Shown: piece after piece, positions 1 through 10,900 of the stretch
How the letters are laid out: each line of letters opens with the position of its first letter
How positions within the stretch are numbered: position 1 is the first letter of the stretch
Assembly (NCBI GenBank): GCA_036571765.1
Contig: BROE01000003.1
Location: forward strand, 7,788,336-7,852,335
Direction: 5' to 3'
Source: Plecoglossus altivelis
Lineage: Eukaryota > Chordata > Actinopteri > Osmeriformes > Plecoglossidae
Length of the DNA stretch: 64,000 bases
Made by a program: the position numbers and the translations under genes
Notes under the pieces: generated by a model
Told to the model about the DNA's origin: nothing
The model's database searches: none
The model's input: only the letters and a program-made list of their open reading frames with translations

Positions 1-1574
1 GTTTGGATGTTACAGGGCTTGGCTATGCTGACTTGGAGAACCGAGTGCCATGCAGTCCAGAGACAGTGCTGCGGATTGCCAGCATCAGTAAGCCCCTCAC
101 AACAGCTGCAGCAGCTCGTCTGTGTGAAGAGGGAAAGCTAGACCTGGATGCTCCTGTCCAGAAGTATGTCCCTGAGTTCCCCCAAAAACAGTTTGAGGGA
201 GAAGATGTAAGTCTTAAAGGAACTTCTATTTGGAATTCTTCTATCTGGAATATCTATACACCCTTCACAAGGAAAGCTTCTTCACCACATGTTTTTAAGT
301 GTTTCCTAGTTAATGGTTGTTGTTCTTTGTCTCTGTATCATTATCTTTCCCTTCCAGGTCACCATAACTCCAAGGATGATTCTCTCTCACCTGAGTGGCA
401 TACGGCATTATGAGAAGGACATCAAGAAAGTTAGAGAGGACAGGGAGAAGGCAAGACAACCTCTAAAGCCAGATGAAGAGAAATGCTCAAAAGAAAACAC
501 AGACAACATTAAGACAGAGGCCAGCTGTACCAAGCAGAACCTGAAGAAGAAGGAGTTTGAACAGGAGGAGTACTACCTGAAAGATAGCTTTGATAGTGTC
601 ATCCACGCTTTGGGTTTATTCAAGGGCGATCCTCTTGTTTTCAAACCTGGTAAGGTATGCCCCCCAAGAGCAACAGCAGTCTTATCTCCATGTTATGGAC
701 AGCCAGTGGCTAGAAAAGTTGATGTCCTCAAGTTATGCTGTTGTTGCCTTCAGGCACTACATTTCTGTACTCGACCCACGCCTTCACCCTCCTCAGTGCT
801 GTGGTGGAGCGGGCTTCAGGCCAGAGCTTCCTGGATCACATGATGAAGATGTTCAGGGAACTGGGCATGCTCAACACAATACCAGATGAAAACGATCCCA
901 TCATCTATCATCGCTCAAGGTCATTACACACATTTCTTTCTGCAGAGCTACATATCTGAGGGCATAACTTGGAATTGCTGCATAGGAAATTGTTCCCTGC
1001 TAAAGATCCACCTTGACATGACTGACTGTGGTGTTACCGTTGCAGGTTTTATCATTTCAGTAAGAAAGGGCGTATTGTGAACTGTCCGTACGTAGACAAC
1101 TCCTACAAGTGGGCTGGAGGAGGCTTCCTCTCCACGGCAGGTGACCTGCTCATTTTTGGAAATGCGCTGCTCTACAGCTTCCAGTTGGCCCAGCTCAAGG
1201 ACACGACAGGCCTGCTGCCTGGCATCCTGCAGCCCCAGACAGCCACAGCCCTGTGGGCTCCGGTGGAAAGGACCGAGGCGAGCTGGGATAAAGATGGGCT
1301 GTACTCCCAGGGCTGGCTGGTGGTCGAGAAGCTTCAAAAGTATGGCCTTTGCCGGAGACGGAGGCATTACGTGTCCCATACAGGAGGTGCTGTAGGGGCT
1401 AGCAGTGTGCTACTCATCCTGCCCAGCGAGCCCATGAGTGAGTTAGCTGAAAGGCAGACAGCTGCTCCCCCTCATGGTGTCGTGGTGACAATCATAACTA
1501 ACATGCAGTCAGTGGGACTTAACAGCACAGCGCTGAAGATCGCCCATGAGTTTGACAAAGCCAGAGGTGTATGA
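1..1574 (+). CDS. lactb: Serine beta-lactamase-like protein LACTB, 3' part of gene (four exons)
   Basis: The left edge cuts the gene, so the N-terminus is missing. Exons read 1-206 (frame from base 3), 358-649, 754-919 and 1046-1574; all junctions are GT-AG with compatible phases and give 396 residues plus stop. The penicillin-binding-protein/class C beta-lactamase fold is shown by the SxxK motif ASISK (nucleophile Ser codon 81-83, Lys 90-92), the YST triplet in FLYSTHAFTLL at the start of exon 3, and the HTGG motif near 1378 in place of KTG. A Lys/Glu-rich charged insert in exon 2 (SGIRHYEKDIKK onward) is typical of animal LACTB and absent from bacterial enzymes. In mammals LACTB forms filaments in the mitochondrial intermembrane space and acts as a peptidase-like regulator of lipid metabolism; that role is carried over from the family. 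The donor of exon 3 (AAG|gtcatt) is weak. The C-terminus NSTALKIAHEFDK is strongly conserved. Confidence 0.95.
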
Positions 1575-2781
1575 GAATGTTGACCATGCAAGTTCTCAGC
1601 AAGTCTTTTATCAGACATGTTTAGTTGTGTTTTGACAGCTTTTGTATTTGTCTGACTATTTTATGATGTAATGAAACCCAATGGTCTACATGGTTGTCTG
1701 TTGTGCGATTAATGGAATTAAATTAGGTCTATATGATTGTGTCTGTTGAGCGATTAATGGAATTAAATTAGGTCTATATGATTGTGTCTGTTGAGTGATT
1801 AATGGATTTTAAGTAGCCCTATCATCTATCACTGTAAATCATACCATCTTAAGGCCAGTAGATGGAGTCAATGTACTAGGTTTCCTCAAAGAGAGACTTC
1901 TGATTTTTCATGTAGGTTAATTTAGTAGTATATTCATTTTCTTCAGCAAACAGTATAGATTTATGCCATCATTAGGAAGTATTAACATTTTACAAGCCCA
2001 AGCACAGAGTAGAGGAACATTTTTATTGGATCAAGAGTAAACATTTTAGTCCTATTCATATGATCAGTGAGACCGTAGTGCTATCTAATGGTTGAGATTT
2101 GAAGTACTATGCTAAGAGTGAGTGGAAGTGTATGTACCTTCATTTTGTAGCGTGTTGCTTTTTAACAAAAAAAATACTTAAAAATGTCTATTTTGGTGTT
2201 ACACAGTAGTTACAGTAACTACTGTACAATGATCACATCACAGTGTTGGATGAGACGCTAAATTTTATTCATCTAATGACTATAATTTATGTGTCATACA
2301 GAATACTATGTACATATTTTAGTGGCTCTATATTAATTGAATAGTTGAAAGATAAGTTATATACACGATCCTAAATAATTTCCTTACTTGCAGAATTGCA
2401 TTATATTAGGCAAATGTATTAACTGAGACGTGACTATAAGCAAATCTAACTAAAAGACAGGTATTGCCAAGCCATTTCACTGAGTGTTTGTGACACTTTC
2501 CCATCCTTTCCACTCGCTTATCAGTGTTCTATATCAGTGGCAAAATTCCCCTTGACACAAAACTAACTGACCCAAAACACAATCCTGATGGATTACAGTT
2601 CAATATGTAGCAGTCAAATATACAGTAGGGTACATCAAGTGACCAGTTAATGTCCTAGCCTCATTGGTCCTCTATGATCTCACCATCAGCCGCATCTAGA
2701 CATGTTCACACCAGTATCCATGAGTCAATGGGCTGTCCGGTGAAGGATTTTCCTCAACATCATGGCATGACAGCAGCAGTA
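1575..2781. other. lactb 3' UTR and short lactb-nrg4 convergent intergenic region
   Basis: No coding exon is recognised here. The left part should hold the lactb 3' UTR. ATTAAA hexamers at 1717-1722 and 1762-1767 (inside a minisatellite) are possible non-canonical lactb polyadenylation signals. On the minus strand, AATAAA complements at 2264-2269 and 2022-2027 could serve nrg4. The rest is AT-rich unique sequence. Confidence 0.5.
1681..1806. repeat. 45-bp minisatellite, about 2.8 copies
   Basis: Units begin at 1696, 1741 and 1786 with period 45; a partial unit precedes them. The first two full units differ by one base, and the third diverges after about 20 bases. Each full unit contains ATTAAA. 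It lies about 110 bases after the lactb stop, so probably within the 3' UTR. Confidence 0.85.
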
Positions 2782-2945
2782 TCATACTCTTGGTTTCACT
2801 CTCCAGTACTGTTCAGCGTTTGGCTGCTGCTGGGGTTTGGTCCTCAGCACCCTCATGGAGAAACACACACACACACACACACATATATACATATTATATT
2901 TTAGATATTTTTAGATTTTAGATTTTTATTTTACAAACACTGGGT

Positions 2946-2980
<35 letters not shown>

Positions 2981-4265
2981 CAATGGTATATATATCTATA
3001 TATAATTTATTTTATCATATATACGTATAATGAATGTCAGGTACAGATAATATTCTTATAATGATACATGTCATTAAAAATTATTTTTAATCATTGCCAA
3101 CTTACTTGCATGCATAGTAGATCACAACTGCCAAAATCACTAGAAGGAGGAGGACAACGATGACTACTGCAGCAATCAACCCTTTCTCTTCTGCATTAGA
3201 TGATGTGATAAGCAGCTGGAACTGTTCACATCGGCTGCCTTTGTAGCTTTCACTGCAGCTGAGAAAGAAATGCAATGCTCAACCTTTCAGTATGAGACAG
3301 AAGCGGTAGGTATCCCTGGTCTTCCAGACCAAGTGTAAGTGGTGGATACAAGTCACAAGCGCCCAATGACAACCATAGCCTGACATTTGACAGTTCTGTA
3401 AGGTATGACAAAATATTGATGAGGCATACAGAAGAGTAACTTACACACATGAGAGTGTGTCCATGGAGAGGAGTTTATAACATGTTCCTCCATTCATGCA
3501 ATAGGAGGCTTCTAACTCATTACAGGGGTCTCCGTGTTCTAATATATATATATATATATATCTAATATATATATATAGGTCTAATGGAATGTACAGATAA
3601 TATTCTTATAATGATACATGTCATTAAAAATTATTTTTAATCATTGCCAACTTACTTGCATGCATAGTAGATCACAACTGCCAAAATCACTAGAAGGAGG
3701 AGGACAACGATGACTACTGCAGCAATCAACCCTTTCTCTTCTGCATTAGATGATGTGATAAGCAGCTGGAACTGTTCACATCGGCTGCCTTTGTAGCTTT
3801 CACTGCAGCTGAGAAAGAAATGCAATGCTCAACCTTTCAGTATGAGACAGAAGCGGTAGGTATCCCTGGTCTTCCAGACCAAGTGTAAGTGGTGGATACA
3901 AGTCACAAGCGCCCAATGACAACCATAGCCTGACATTTGACAGTTCTGTAAGGTATGACAAAATATTGATGAGGCATACAGAAGAGTAACTTACACACAT
4001 GAGAGTGTGTCCATGGAGAGGAGTTTATAACATGTTCCTCCATTCATGCAATAGGAGGCTTCTAACTCATTACAGGGGTCTCCGTGTTCTACAAATAGTA
4101 CAATGGTGGTAGTTAACACAGCAATTTATCAATAATCTATCTTTGTAGAAAGAAAAAAAGGAAACCAAGGGTTTTAGTCTTCACTGTCATATCATGCTAT
4201 ACACCAACTCAGAAACACACATTCATCAAAAACTGGCTAATTTAGTTGCATTTACCTGCCATCAT
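2782..4265 (-). CDS. nrg4: Neuregulin 4-like EGF-family membrane ligand
   Basis: Proposed exons on the minus strand: 4265-4256 (Met-Met-Ala plus one base), 4088-3995 (EGF), 3808-3656 (end of EGF plus transmembrane), 2842-2782 (cytoplasmic tail, stop TGA 2784-2782). This gives 105 residues; human NRG4 has 115. The EGF domain keeps the neuregulin spacing: cysteines in CNELEASYC, GGTC, SCVC and YKGSRC, with the conserved MNGGTC turn. A hydrophobic helix of about 22 residues (LIAAVVIVVLLLLVILAVV) follows. There is no signal peptide, as in NRG4, which is exported by its internal membrane segment. It is expected to activate ErbB4. Linkage to tmem266 and etfa supports nrg4 over epigen or amphiregulin. 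The EGF and transmembrane exons are each present a second time (3538-3445, 3258-3106). The tiny first exon and the tail exon are inferred from splice sites and phase, with less certainty than the two central exons. Confidence 0.8.
2862..2979. repeat. (AC)n and (AT)n microsatellites in the last nrg4 intron
   Basis: AC repeat at about 2862-2883 and AT repeat at about 2949-2979. On the nrg4 strand the AC run reads TG just upstream of the tail-exon acceptor. Confidence 0.9.
3106..3258 (-). CDS. nrg4: nrg4 transmembrane exon, duplicate downstream copy
   Basis: Identical to 3656-3808, including about 190 bases of flanking intron before the acceptor and about 65 after the donor. It is the copy nearest the tail exon and should be splice-competent. 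Confidence 0.65.
3445..3538 (-). CDS. nrg4: nrg4 EGF exon, duplicate downstream copy
   Basis: Identical to 3995-4088. The acceptor AG is kept, but the bases upstream of it are a TA microsatellite rather than the original intron, so the polypyrimidine tract and probably the branch point are lost or weakened. Whether it is spliced into mRNA is unknown. Confidence 0.55.
3541..3577. repeat. (TA)n microsatellite between the nrg4 duplicate copies
   Basis: An interrupted TA run links the two 501-bp copies and replaces the intron sequence upstream of the duplicate EGF exon. Confidence 0.9.
3656..3808 (-). CDS. nrg4: nrg4 EGF-end/transmembrane exon, upstream copy
   Basis: Acceptor tttctcag at 3810-3809, donor GTAAG from 3655. 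It encodes the last two EGF cysteines (CSESYKGSRC), a short juxtamembrane stalk and the hydrophobic helix ending VVIYYAC. Confidence 0.85.
3995..4088 (-). CDS. nrg4: nrg4 EGF exon, upstream copy (first transcribed)
   Basis: Phase-1 acceptor tatttgtag at 4089 and phase-2 donor GTAAGT at 3994. It encodes 30 full codons holding the first four EGF cysteines. Its acceptor lies in ordinary intron sequence, so this is probably the ancestral copy. Confidence 0.85.
4256..4265 (-). CDS. nrg4: Proposed nrg4 start exon (coding part)
   Basis: Two consecutive ATG codons (4265-4263, 4262-4260), then GCA and one base, followed by donor GTAAAT at 4255. The split codon G|AA joins to read MMAEHGDPC, close in layout to the start of human NRG4, where a short leader precedes the first EGF cysteine. 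The following intron would be only 167 bp (4255-4089). The 5' UTR extends to higher coordinates and was not delimited. Confidence 0.5.
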
Positions 4266-5280
4266 TTGACCGTCTTACAGTATGCCTGTTTTATTAGATC
4301 ACAACCTGTTAAAAAATAACATTTTTACCAGTTACAGCTCTTCCCAGTCTACAGTCCCAGTGAAAAGATTGGGATTCTGCAATAAATACATAGAAGACAT
4401 GGCAATCTACATAGACAACTTAGAACCTTTTAAGATTATCATCCACCTATTAATATAAACAAGGTTTGCTAATTGTCTTTACCAGGTTACGGATTCCTAG
4501 CTTCTTGTAGTTTGGTGCAGGTTCCAAAGGTGAGTCAGTATGTGTGCCTGAGGTACTTTCTACCAATTGCTTTTTGTTGAACATCCAAAAGCACGAACAT
4601 GTAGGCGTGTTTTTGGAGTTCAGAAATGTTGTGATTGCTGTTTGTCCACATTGTAAATGGTGGACAAACAGGTGTAAATGTCAGGATTCTTTCCAGTGAT
4701 GTTGACAATGACTTTTATTTTGGAGTCCACAAATGGGGTCAATTTTATTGCGTTTCCAAAGACAGGGTATTACTATCATGTAAATTGTGTGTAAACGATT
4801 TACAATATGATAAAGTTGATCTTTCAGGATGACAGTATTGTGTTGTTTAATACTATAATGTCCAACTTTGCTTGGATTCAGCCAAGAAAGAAGACTAGTT
4901 ATTTAAATTGCATCACTCAGCTCATCAGCAGGTATGTCATAAAGACAGCCTGTTTGTGTTCAGTTGTGACTTCAGTTTGACTGTGTATACAAACTTTGGG
5001 CTTGGTTAGACAGCAAGGAATCAATGGAATGATAAGAAGGCTTTGGAGACAAAGTCTCAGGTATGAACAGAATCGTGGGAACTTTGCGGCCCTCGTAATG
5101 ACACATGACTTCCCTCGAACTAAAATTGCCTGATAAAAATACATATCTGCATAATAGGTTTCTTAGAACCGTTAACCTGTTCCACGGTTTTTCCTGTGTC
5201 ATAACCCATGCTACTATGTTGTAGATTTGTGTCCACTTTTTATCTTTTTTGTATTTTATAATAGATTTTTATTATATTTT

Positions 5281-5400
5281 CATCTACCTGCAATATGTTT
5301 CATATATGTTCTATGTTTGCACTTCCCTGCCACAGTAAATTCTGTGCTTGCATATCTTGCATGGCGAATATAACCAATTTTGATTCTGATTCTGATGTAT
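5281..5400. repeat. Possible 3' tail of a retroelement
   Basis: The sequence around 5325-5400 (a sentence-like run ending in gcgaatataaccaattt and then TGATTC units) resembles the 3' ends of fish non-LTR elements, which end in a similar phrase plus a short TGATTC repeat. No coding part is present. The assignment rests on memory of the consensus only. Confidence 0.35.
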
Positions 5401-7877
5401 CTTTCCTTGATAATGAACGTATCGGCAAATAAAAACATGGTTCTTAGTTATTTTGTGAATGCCATGCTATTCGGTATATTACTGATCTAATTCAAATGCA
5501 CGTGTGTCGGTTCATTAGCTGGCCCCCAGAGGGAGAGGATTTATCAAGAAAATCTGTTATTTGGAGTTAGGTGGTGGTACATAATATTTTAAATGTAAAA
5601 ACCTACCGAAATAAATAATATATAAATAGAATATATAAATACTGATTGAAATCAGGAACTTATTCGTGCAGGTTCACGACCAGTTTCAACCCATTATCTA
5701 ATATCAGTATACTATAGATGTTGTGTTATCGCGAGGCAAACTAAGTAGAAGAGATGAAGTGAAGCGCGAATGTTTTTACGTCGACGCTTCTGGGTGGCAT
5801 AAGAAAGACGTTTGTGGATACGAAGGGACTAGGCACAGGAGCCTCCATCACGATTTTAGATTTACCGTGGTTCACATCTATTTTAATGGTCGATTTCAAA
5901 CAGCGTATTTGTAGGTAGTGGGAGGCTATATTTTCAGCACCTGGACAGCTCCCTTTCGTGAACCTGTAGTGGACACATGGATCGCGTAGCGTGACCGAGA
6001 GGGGAGCACGGTGATCAGGCACATATAGTGCGTTATGCCTTCCTCCGATTTTTAATATGTTATCTTGGTAATTGTATGGTCGTAGACACTCTTAATGAAT
6101 GATGGTGCTTGCTATAGAAACGGGGCTTTTTTGTTGTTCCATGGATTCAAAGCAGCAACACGGGTGCTTGGCCAATGCAAATCTGGAAAGAATCGCAGGC
6201 TACATCACACAGCTAGAACCGATCATCTCTCACACTGATCCTCGGCGAGGGAGAAATTGCCATCATCATTACAAGGGCGTAGGAGTCACGACCATACTTT
6301 CTGCAATGTAGAGCGATCAAGGTAGGTTTGGTTGTTATAGCAGCATCATGGTTACTCAATTTCACACTTTCCACCTCCATACTTTTGACTTCCCCATCCA
6401 ACCTCATTCTCGCATTCTTAAAAACCGTTGCCCTGATGCTCAAAGGACTATTTTATTCCATTATGTAGCAGCGCTATTACGTTTGCTTGTAAAGTAAAGC
6501 TTCTATAATAGCTATCTACAATAGAGAATCATAGAATAGTATCTCTTTACACCTGATTATAACAACGGCAGTCATTTTTTATGAGCAGATCATAGAAGTG
6601 AGGGCTGCAAAGGCCATGTTCAGGTTGAGAATAGTTGTGCTGTATCCTATTAAGTACATGTCTCTGAGGATGAATCCTGTTTGTAGCCTAAATCTTGGGT
6701 AGGCTATTTAAAGAAAATGAGGAACGCAGATAGCTTCGTAATCGAGGATATGAAAGAGGACGTAGCCTACAATAAATGAGAAGATCGTCGTGATACATTT
6801 TGAAATATGCATTTAAATAAAGTACACTACCGCAGCTGGAAATGAAAGGGGGCACTTGGCCCGTGCGCCTTATATTGGGTGTTGTACATTATCATATATT
6901 TATGATCATGCATACTCTGTGCGATTGTATCCCATAAAACCCACTAGGTCTGTTATTATGACAAGATATCTTTACTTTTCTGCTACATTGTCTTCAACTG
7001 ACTTGACTGATTTAAGACAGAATCACTGCGGACTGAATTGCACTTCATTGTAATAGAAGGTTAAGGATACATGTTTGTGTAAGTAGGTATTTATTCAAGT
7101 TATAATTCATTTTTGGGGGAAGATGGGGGATTACATGAATGCAATATCACTGCAAAGCCCTTGAATGTTCTCAATTGATTTATCTTGGAAATGAATCTGA
7201 TGTGTGATTCTATGTTACTCTGGTATGTCACCACTTGCACCATCGCAATCAATGTCTGAAGGTTTTCTCTTTGTCTAGTAAAACACGGCCTTTATTTAGT
7301 CCGCACATGGTTTTGTGAATGAACGTTATCATGCTATGCTTTACACGTGAAGCTTTAGTTGAACTACCTTTAAAGTTATGCAGCTGTCTGAACTGTTCAG
7401 ATTGCCCCTGAAAGCCTATTCTGGTTTTCAGAAGGTGAGGCCTCACCACTGACATTTAGTTAAGCCTATAGGTCCAAGTCCAGCTATACATTTGATAAAA
7501 TCATGAACATCTATGATTCACCCATCCTGTACTGCCAGGGTGTTTTCCCACTTCTCCTCAACTCAACTATTTGTTCAAATCTTTAATGCTTTGATTTAAT
7601 CTCCATTTAAGTTACCTCACATGCAAAGAAGGGCTCAGTTACTGCCCATTGTACTTGTGCATGCTATATGAGAGTTTGGGGGCTGGTACAAACAGACAAC
7701 ACAGAGTCGGTGTTTACTATTTTCTCCACAGGTGTGGAGGTGTCCTTCTCTGATGTGGTGAAATTATCAATTCCAATCTGGGTCGTATCACGTGGATCTT
7801 TTCGCCGAACAGGACAGCAACATGAGCAATCCTCAGTGAGTAAATCATGCCACATGAACCATATTCCTGATTTCTAT

Positions 7878-7960
7878 CATTTCACGTTCCATCTCAGGAA
7901 CGTTTCAGAAACCCTCCCCATGTTCCATTTCAGGAACTTGAAATGGAAATATCCATTTCA
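7878..7960. repeat. Cluster of short inverted repeats
   Basis: TTCCATTTCA at 7923-7932 pairs with TGAAATGGAA at 7939-7948 across a 6-base loop. AAATGG at 7941-7946 can instead pair with CCATTT at 7953-7958. A related GTTCC...GGAAC palindrome lies about 40 bases to the left. No gene is attached. Confidence 0.7.
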
Positions 7961-10900
7961 ACCCAAGCATAATGTGGAGTCATGTCTGTTGGATTCTTAA
8001 TTGGTCCAGGTAAGATCCATGTGGAAAGAGACACTGGCTTGTGGACATCATACTCAGCATGGTGTGACATGATTATGGGAACGCTACCTACTTTTTTTCC
8101 TCATGCGCTACCAGCCAGTGACTTTGAGCCAGGATCAGCAGAGGAGCTGAGCTTCCCTTAAGTCAGCCAGCCTCGAAAAGAGAGCGGCCTGCAAACCCTC
8201 CTGAGCCGACCGCTGGCATCTCTTTGCATGCAGAAGGGATGCTCACGTGTCATCTTCTCTTATTAATAATTACTCTGTGTGTGGTCCCAAAGACAGGCTG
8301 TGAATCTTGATGATAGCCGAGCTCGTGACCAATAGAAATGGGGTGGACTGTGGTTTAGCAGGAGGAGTGAATGCAGACTTGTTTTAATCAGATGCATGTC
8401 CTGGCTAAAGACACAGGGCACCAAACTCACTGTGCATTGTTGCCGGCATAGTGCAGAATGGCTGCCAAGTGACAAAAATTTTGTGTGTTGTGTTGTGTTT
8501 TATCTGGTTAGTGGCTGTGAATTGATGTGGTTGCTCTTTAGTAACAGATAAATTACAAACAGTTAATTCTCGTGGAGTGAGAAATGCTTGGAGCTATTTT
8601 CACAATGATCCAGAGTAGATACTGTGTAAATCCTCTCTCCCTTTTCCCATTCTGTATATCTGTGATTACCAGTGCTACAAGGAGGTATTTTAAGATAAAT
8701 ATGAATAAACTAAAAAAACACAGAGATACACTTTTTTACATGTATTTTGTCATCTGTATTTTTAACTGAGTTCACTTAGGTTATAAAAACACTGCATGCT
8801 TTATTTAGTTTTACAGTTTATATGCTGATATATCTGCTGATAGAGGTTGATTGACATCAACAACAAATATGAACACAATTACTTTGCCTTTTTATCAGTC
8901 TTCATATTCAATTCTTTTCTACAAGAAATAATATTGAATGAACGAACCGTAGGCTGTTGGTGAGGATGGTTTGCACTCGTGTACTTGAAATGTCCCCATG
9001 ACAATAGCAGTTTGTTTGCTTTTTTTGTGGTGTTTTTTCTCCTGGGCTTATACCAGCATTTTAAACATTGAGATCCATCCAGCACACAAAATAAGACCAA
9101 GACTTAGACACACACCCCAAGGATCTCACTGTGTTTGAAAAATGTCAGCTAACATTTATTGTAACTCTACCTCTGGTCATGTGATCTGCCAGAGAAATGT
9201 TATTCTTTTGGTGGATTCATGCTTGTCTTGTCTTCCTAAAGATCCACTGATTAACCATACATCATGCATCTATTTTGTTTTTATTGTATTTTATATTAGT
9301 TTTTAGATCTTATGTTCCAATCCTCCTAAGTGATGCAGATAGTTAGTTAGTATTACCCTGTTTTACATAACATTAGACATGTACTGGTTTACTGACAAAT
9401 CCATGTATACCTTTCTTTCAGTTATTAACTCATTGAAAATTCTTTACGTTCAGTGATGTCATGATGATGAATTGTTCCTAGACTACTCTGTGTGGCAGCT
9501 GGCACTGCGGCTTTGACAGATGTTGCTAGGCTGTCTGCAGAGCAGGAAAGCTCTCAGCCATCTTCCCTGGCTGCTAATTGAGGTGTCCATGGCAAGGAGG
9601 GGAGGGGATAGAGTGACGGCCTGCTTTTCCTCTTTAAATGTGTGTGAGCACACTTAGTACATGGTACTACGCCTTCTTCACTCTCCAAGCACAGTCGCAC
9701 GTGAGGTCACTAAGTCCTCTACACATGTCATGTTTCATGTCAAACGTGATCCATTTTTATTGAGCATGGTCTTTAAAATAGTGTACCGGTGAGTGTGTGC
9801 AGGCTAGGCTTGTTCCCCCTGAAGTAATTTGGCACATTGGTCCTGTTATCCTAATGATATCAGAATTAAATGACTGTATATAGAGGAACAGCCATCCAGG
9901 TGTCCAGGCTCATTGGATGAGACATTGTGGCAGCAAAATAGATGGCTGGCTGGAAACCGTGTGGCGGCAAGTACACAGAATGACAATGATACAGAAGCTC
10001 TCCAAACACCAGCCTGTGCTGAAACAGCAGTTTTAAATTCCAGGAAGAGACAGGACATGGATGACTGTATTAGAGGAAGAGTACTGGCAAACATTAAAAT
10101 GTGGGCATGCATAATTTCTCGCTCTTACTCCAATTTAAAATATAGTTATTTTCTTAGGGGGATGCAGCTGGATAAATTGTGTATGTCAGACAATGCTTTG
10201 GGTTATTTTCATGTTTAGAAGAAATAGCTGTTTAGCACTCAAAGATTTTGTTGTCATTTCATATCAGTAGAGTTGAAATGCGAAATTTCAGGAAATGCAG
10301 TCAGAAATGCCCTCGTAATCTCCTTCGTAGGATAGCAGAAATGCATAATTTTTAGACGTGCAACACCCCTGTAAGACTCTCGTTTGCATAGGACTAAATA
10401 TTCAGTGCTGTAACATTTAATTCAGTTTCACAATCTGTTGAACATAGCAATATTTGTCATATTACAGCTAAATACCCTCTTCTCACTTGCACTACAAGTA
10501 AGCTATGAGTTACAACTGCATTTCATTTACTGTTCCAAACCTGTGGCCTAAGTCTCTGTTGCCTAGATGTTCCTTTACAAAATCTATATTAATTTAACCT
10601 ACAGCTATGTCGAAAAGAGGCGTTCACTTTCAGACATATTGATGTGACTGAACACCTAACAACAATGCAAAATACTGAACAGTAAATAAGTTCAATTCTT
10701 GTGAGACTATCCAAAATATCTACCCAGCCATTTAAATTGATCACATCCTTTTTATTCAAAAACAAAGTATTGAGACGTTTCAGTGACTACAGCTACTGCT
10801 TTAAAGTGTCCTCCATATACTGTAATGGTAGCAGCTGGAGGGCTACCTTCCCAGGAGAATATTGTTTGTGTATTTATAGTGATTTATAGGTGTGCTGTGT

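Larger units (their letters stand above)
3041..3541. repeat. Direct tandem repeat, 501 bp, copy B
   Basis: Perfect copy of 3591-4091. The 49 bases between the copies (3542-3590) are mostly TA repeat, and another TA tract (2949-2979) lies just outside copy B, so the duplication is bounded by TA-rich DNA. Confidence 0.97.
3591..4091. repeat. Direct tandem repeat, 501 bp, copy A
   Basis: Identical base for base to 3041-3541 (offset 550). It contains one EGF exon, one transmembrane exon, the intron between them and some flanking intron. Confidence 0.97.

Noticed and set aside
1..1574. Beta-lactamase motifs suggesting a bacterial resistance gene or contamination
   Set aside because: The gene is split by GT-AG introns and matches animal LACTB, including its charged insert and C-terminus.
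3250..4000. Two identical 66-codon open frames (3250-3450, 3800-4000)
   Set aside because: They are intron read-through of the duplicated nrg4 segment, continuing across splice sites.
5741..6022. 93-codon minus-strand open frame beginning with PDH, at first tempting as the nrg4 start
   Set aside because: It lacks an ATG at that position (starts at GTG), has no EGF cysteines and no phase-1 donor that fits.
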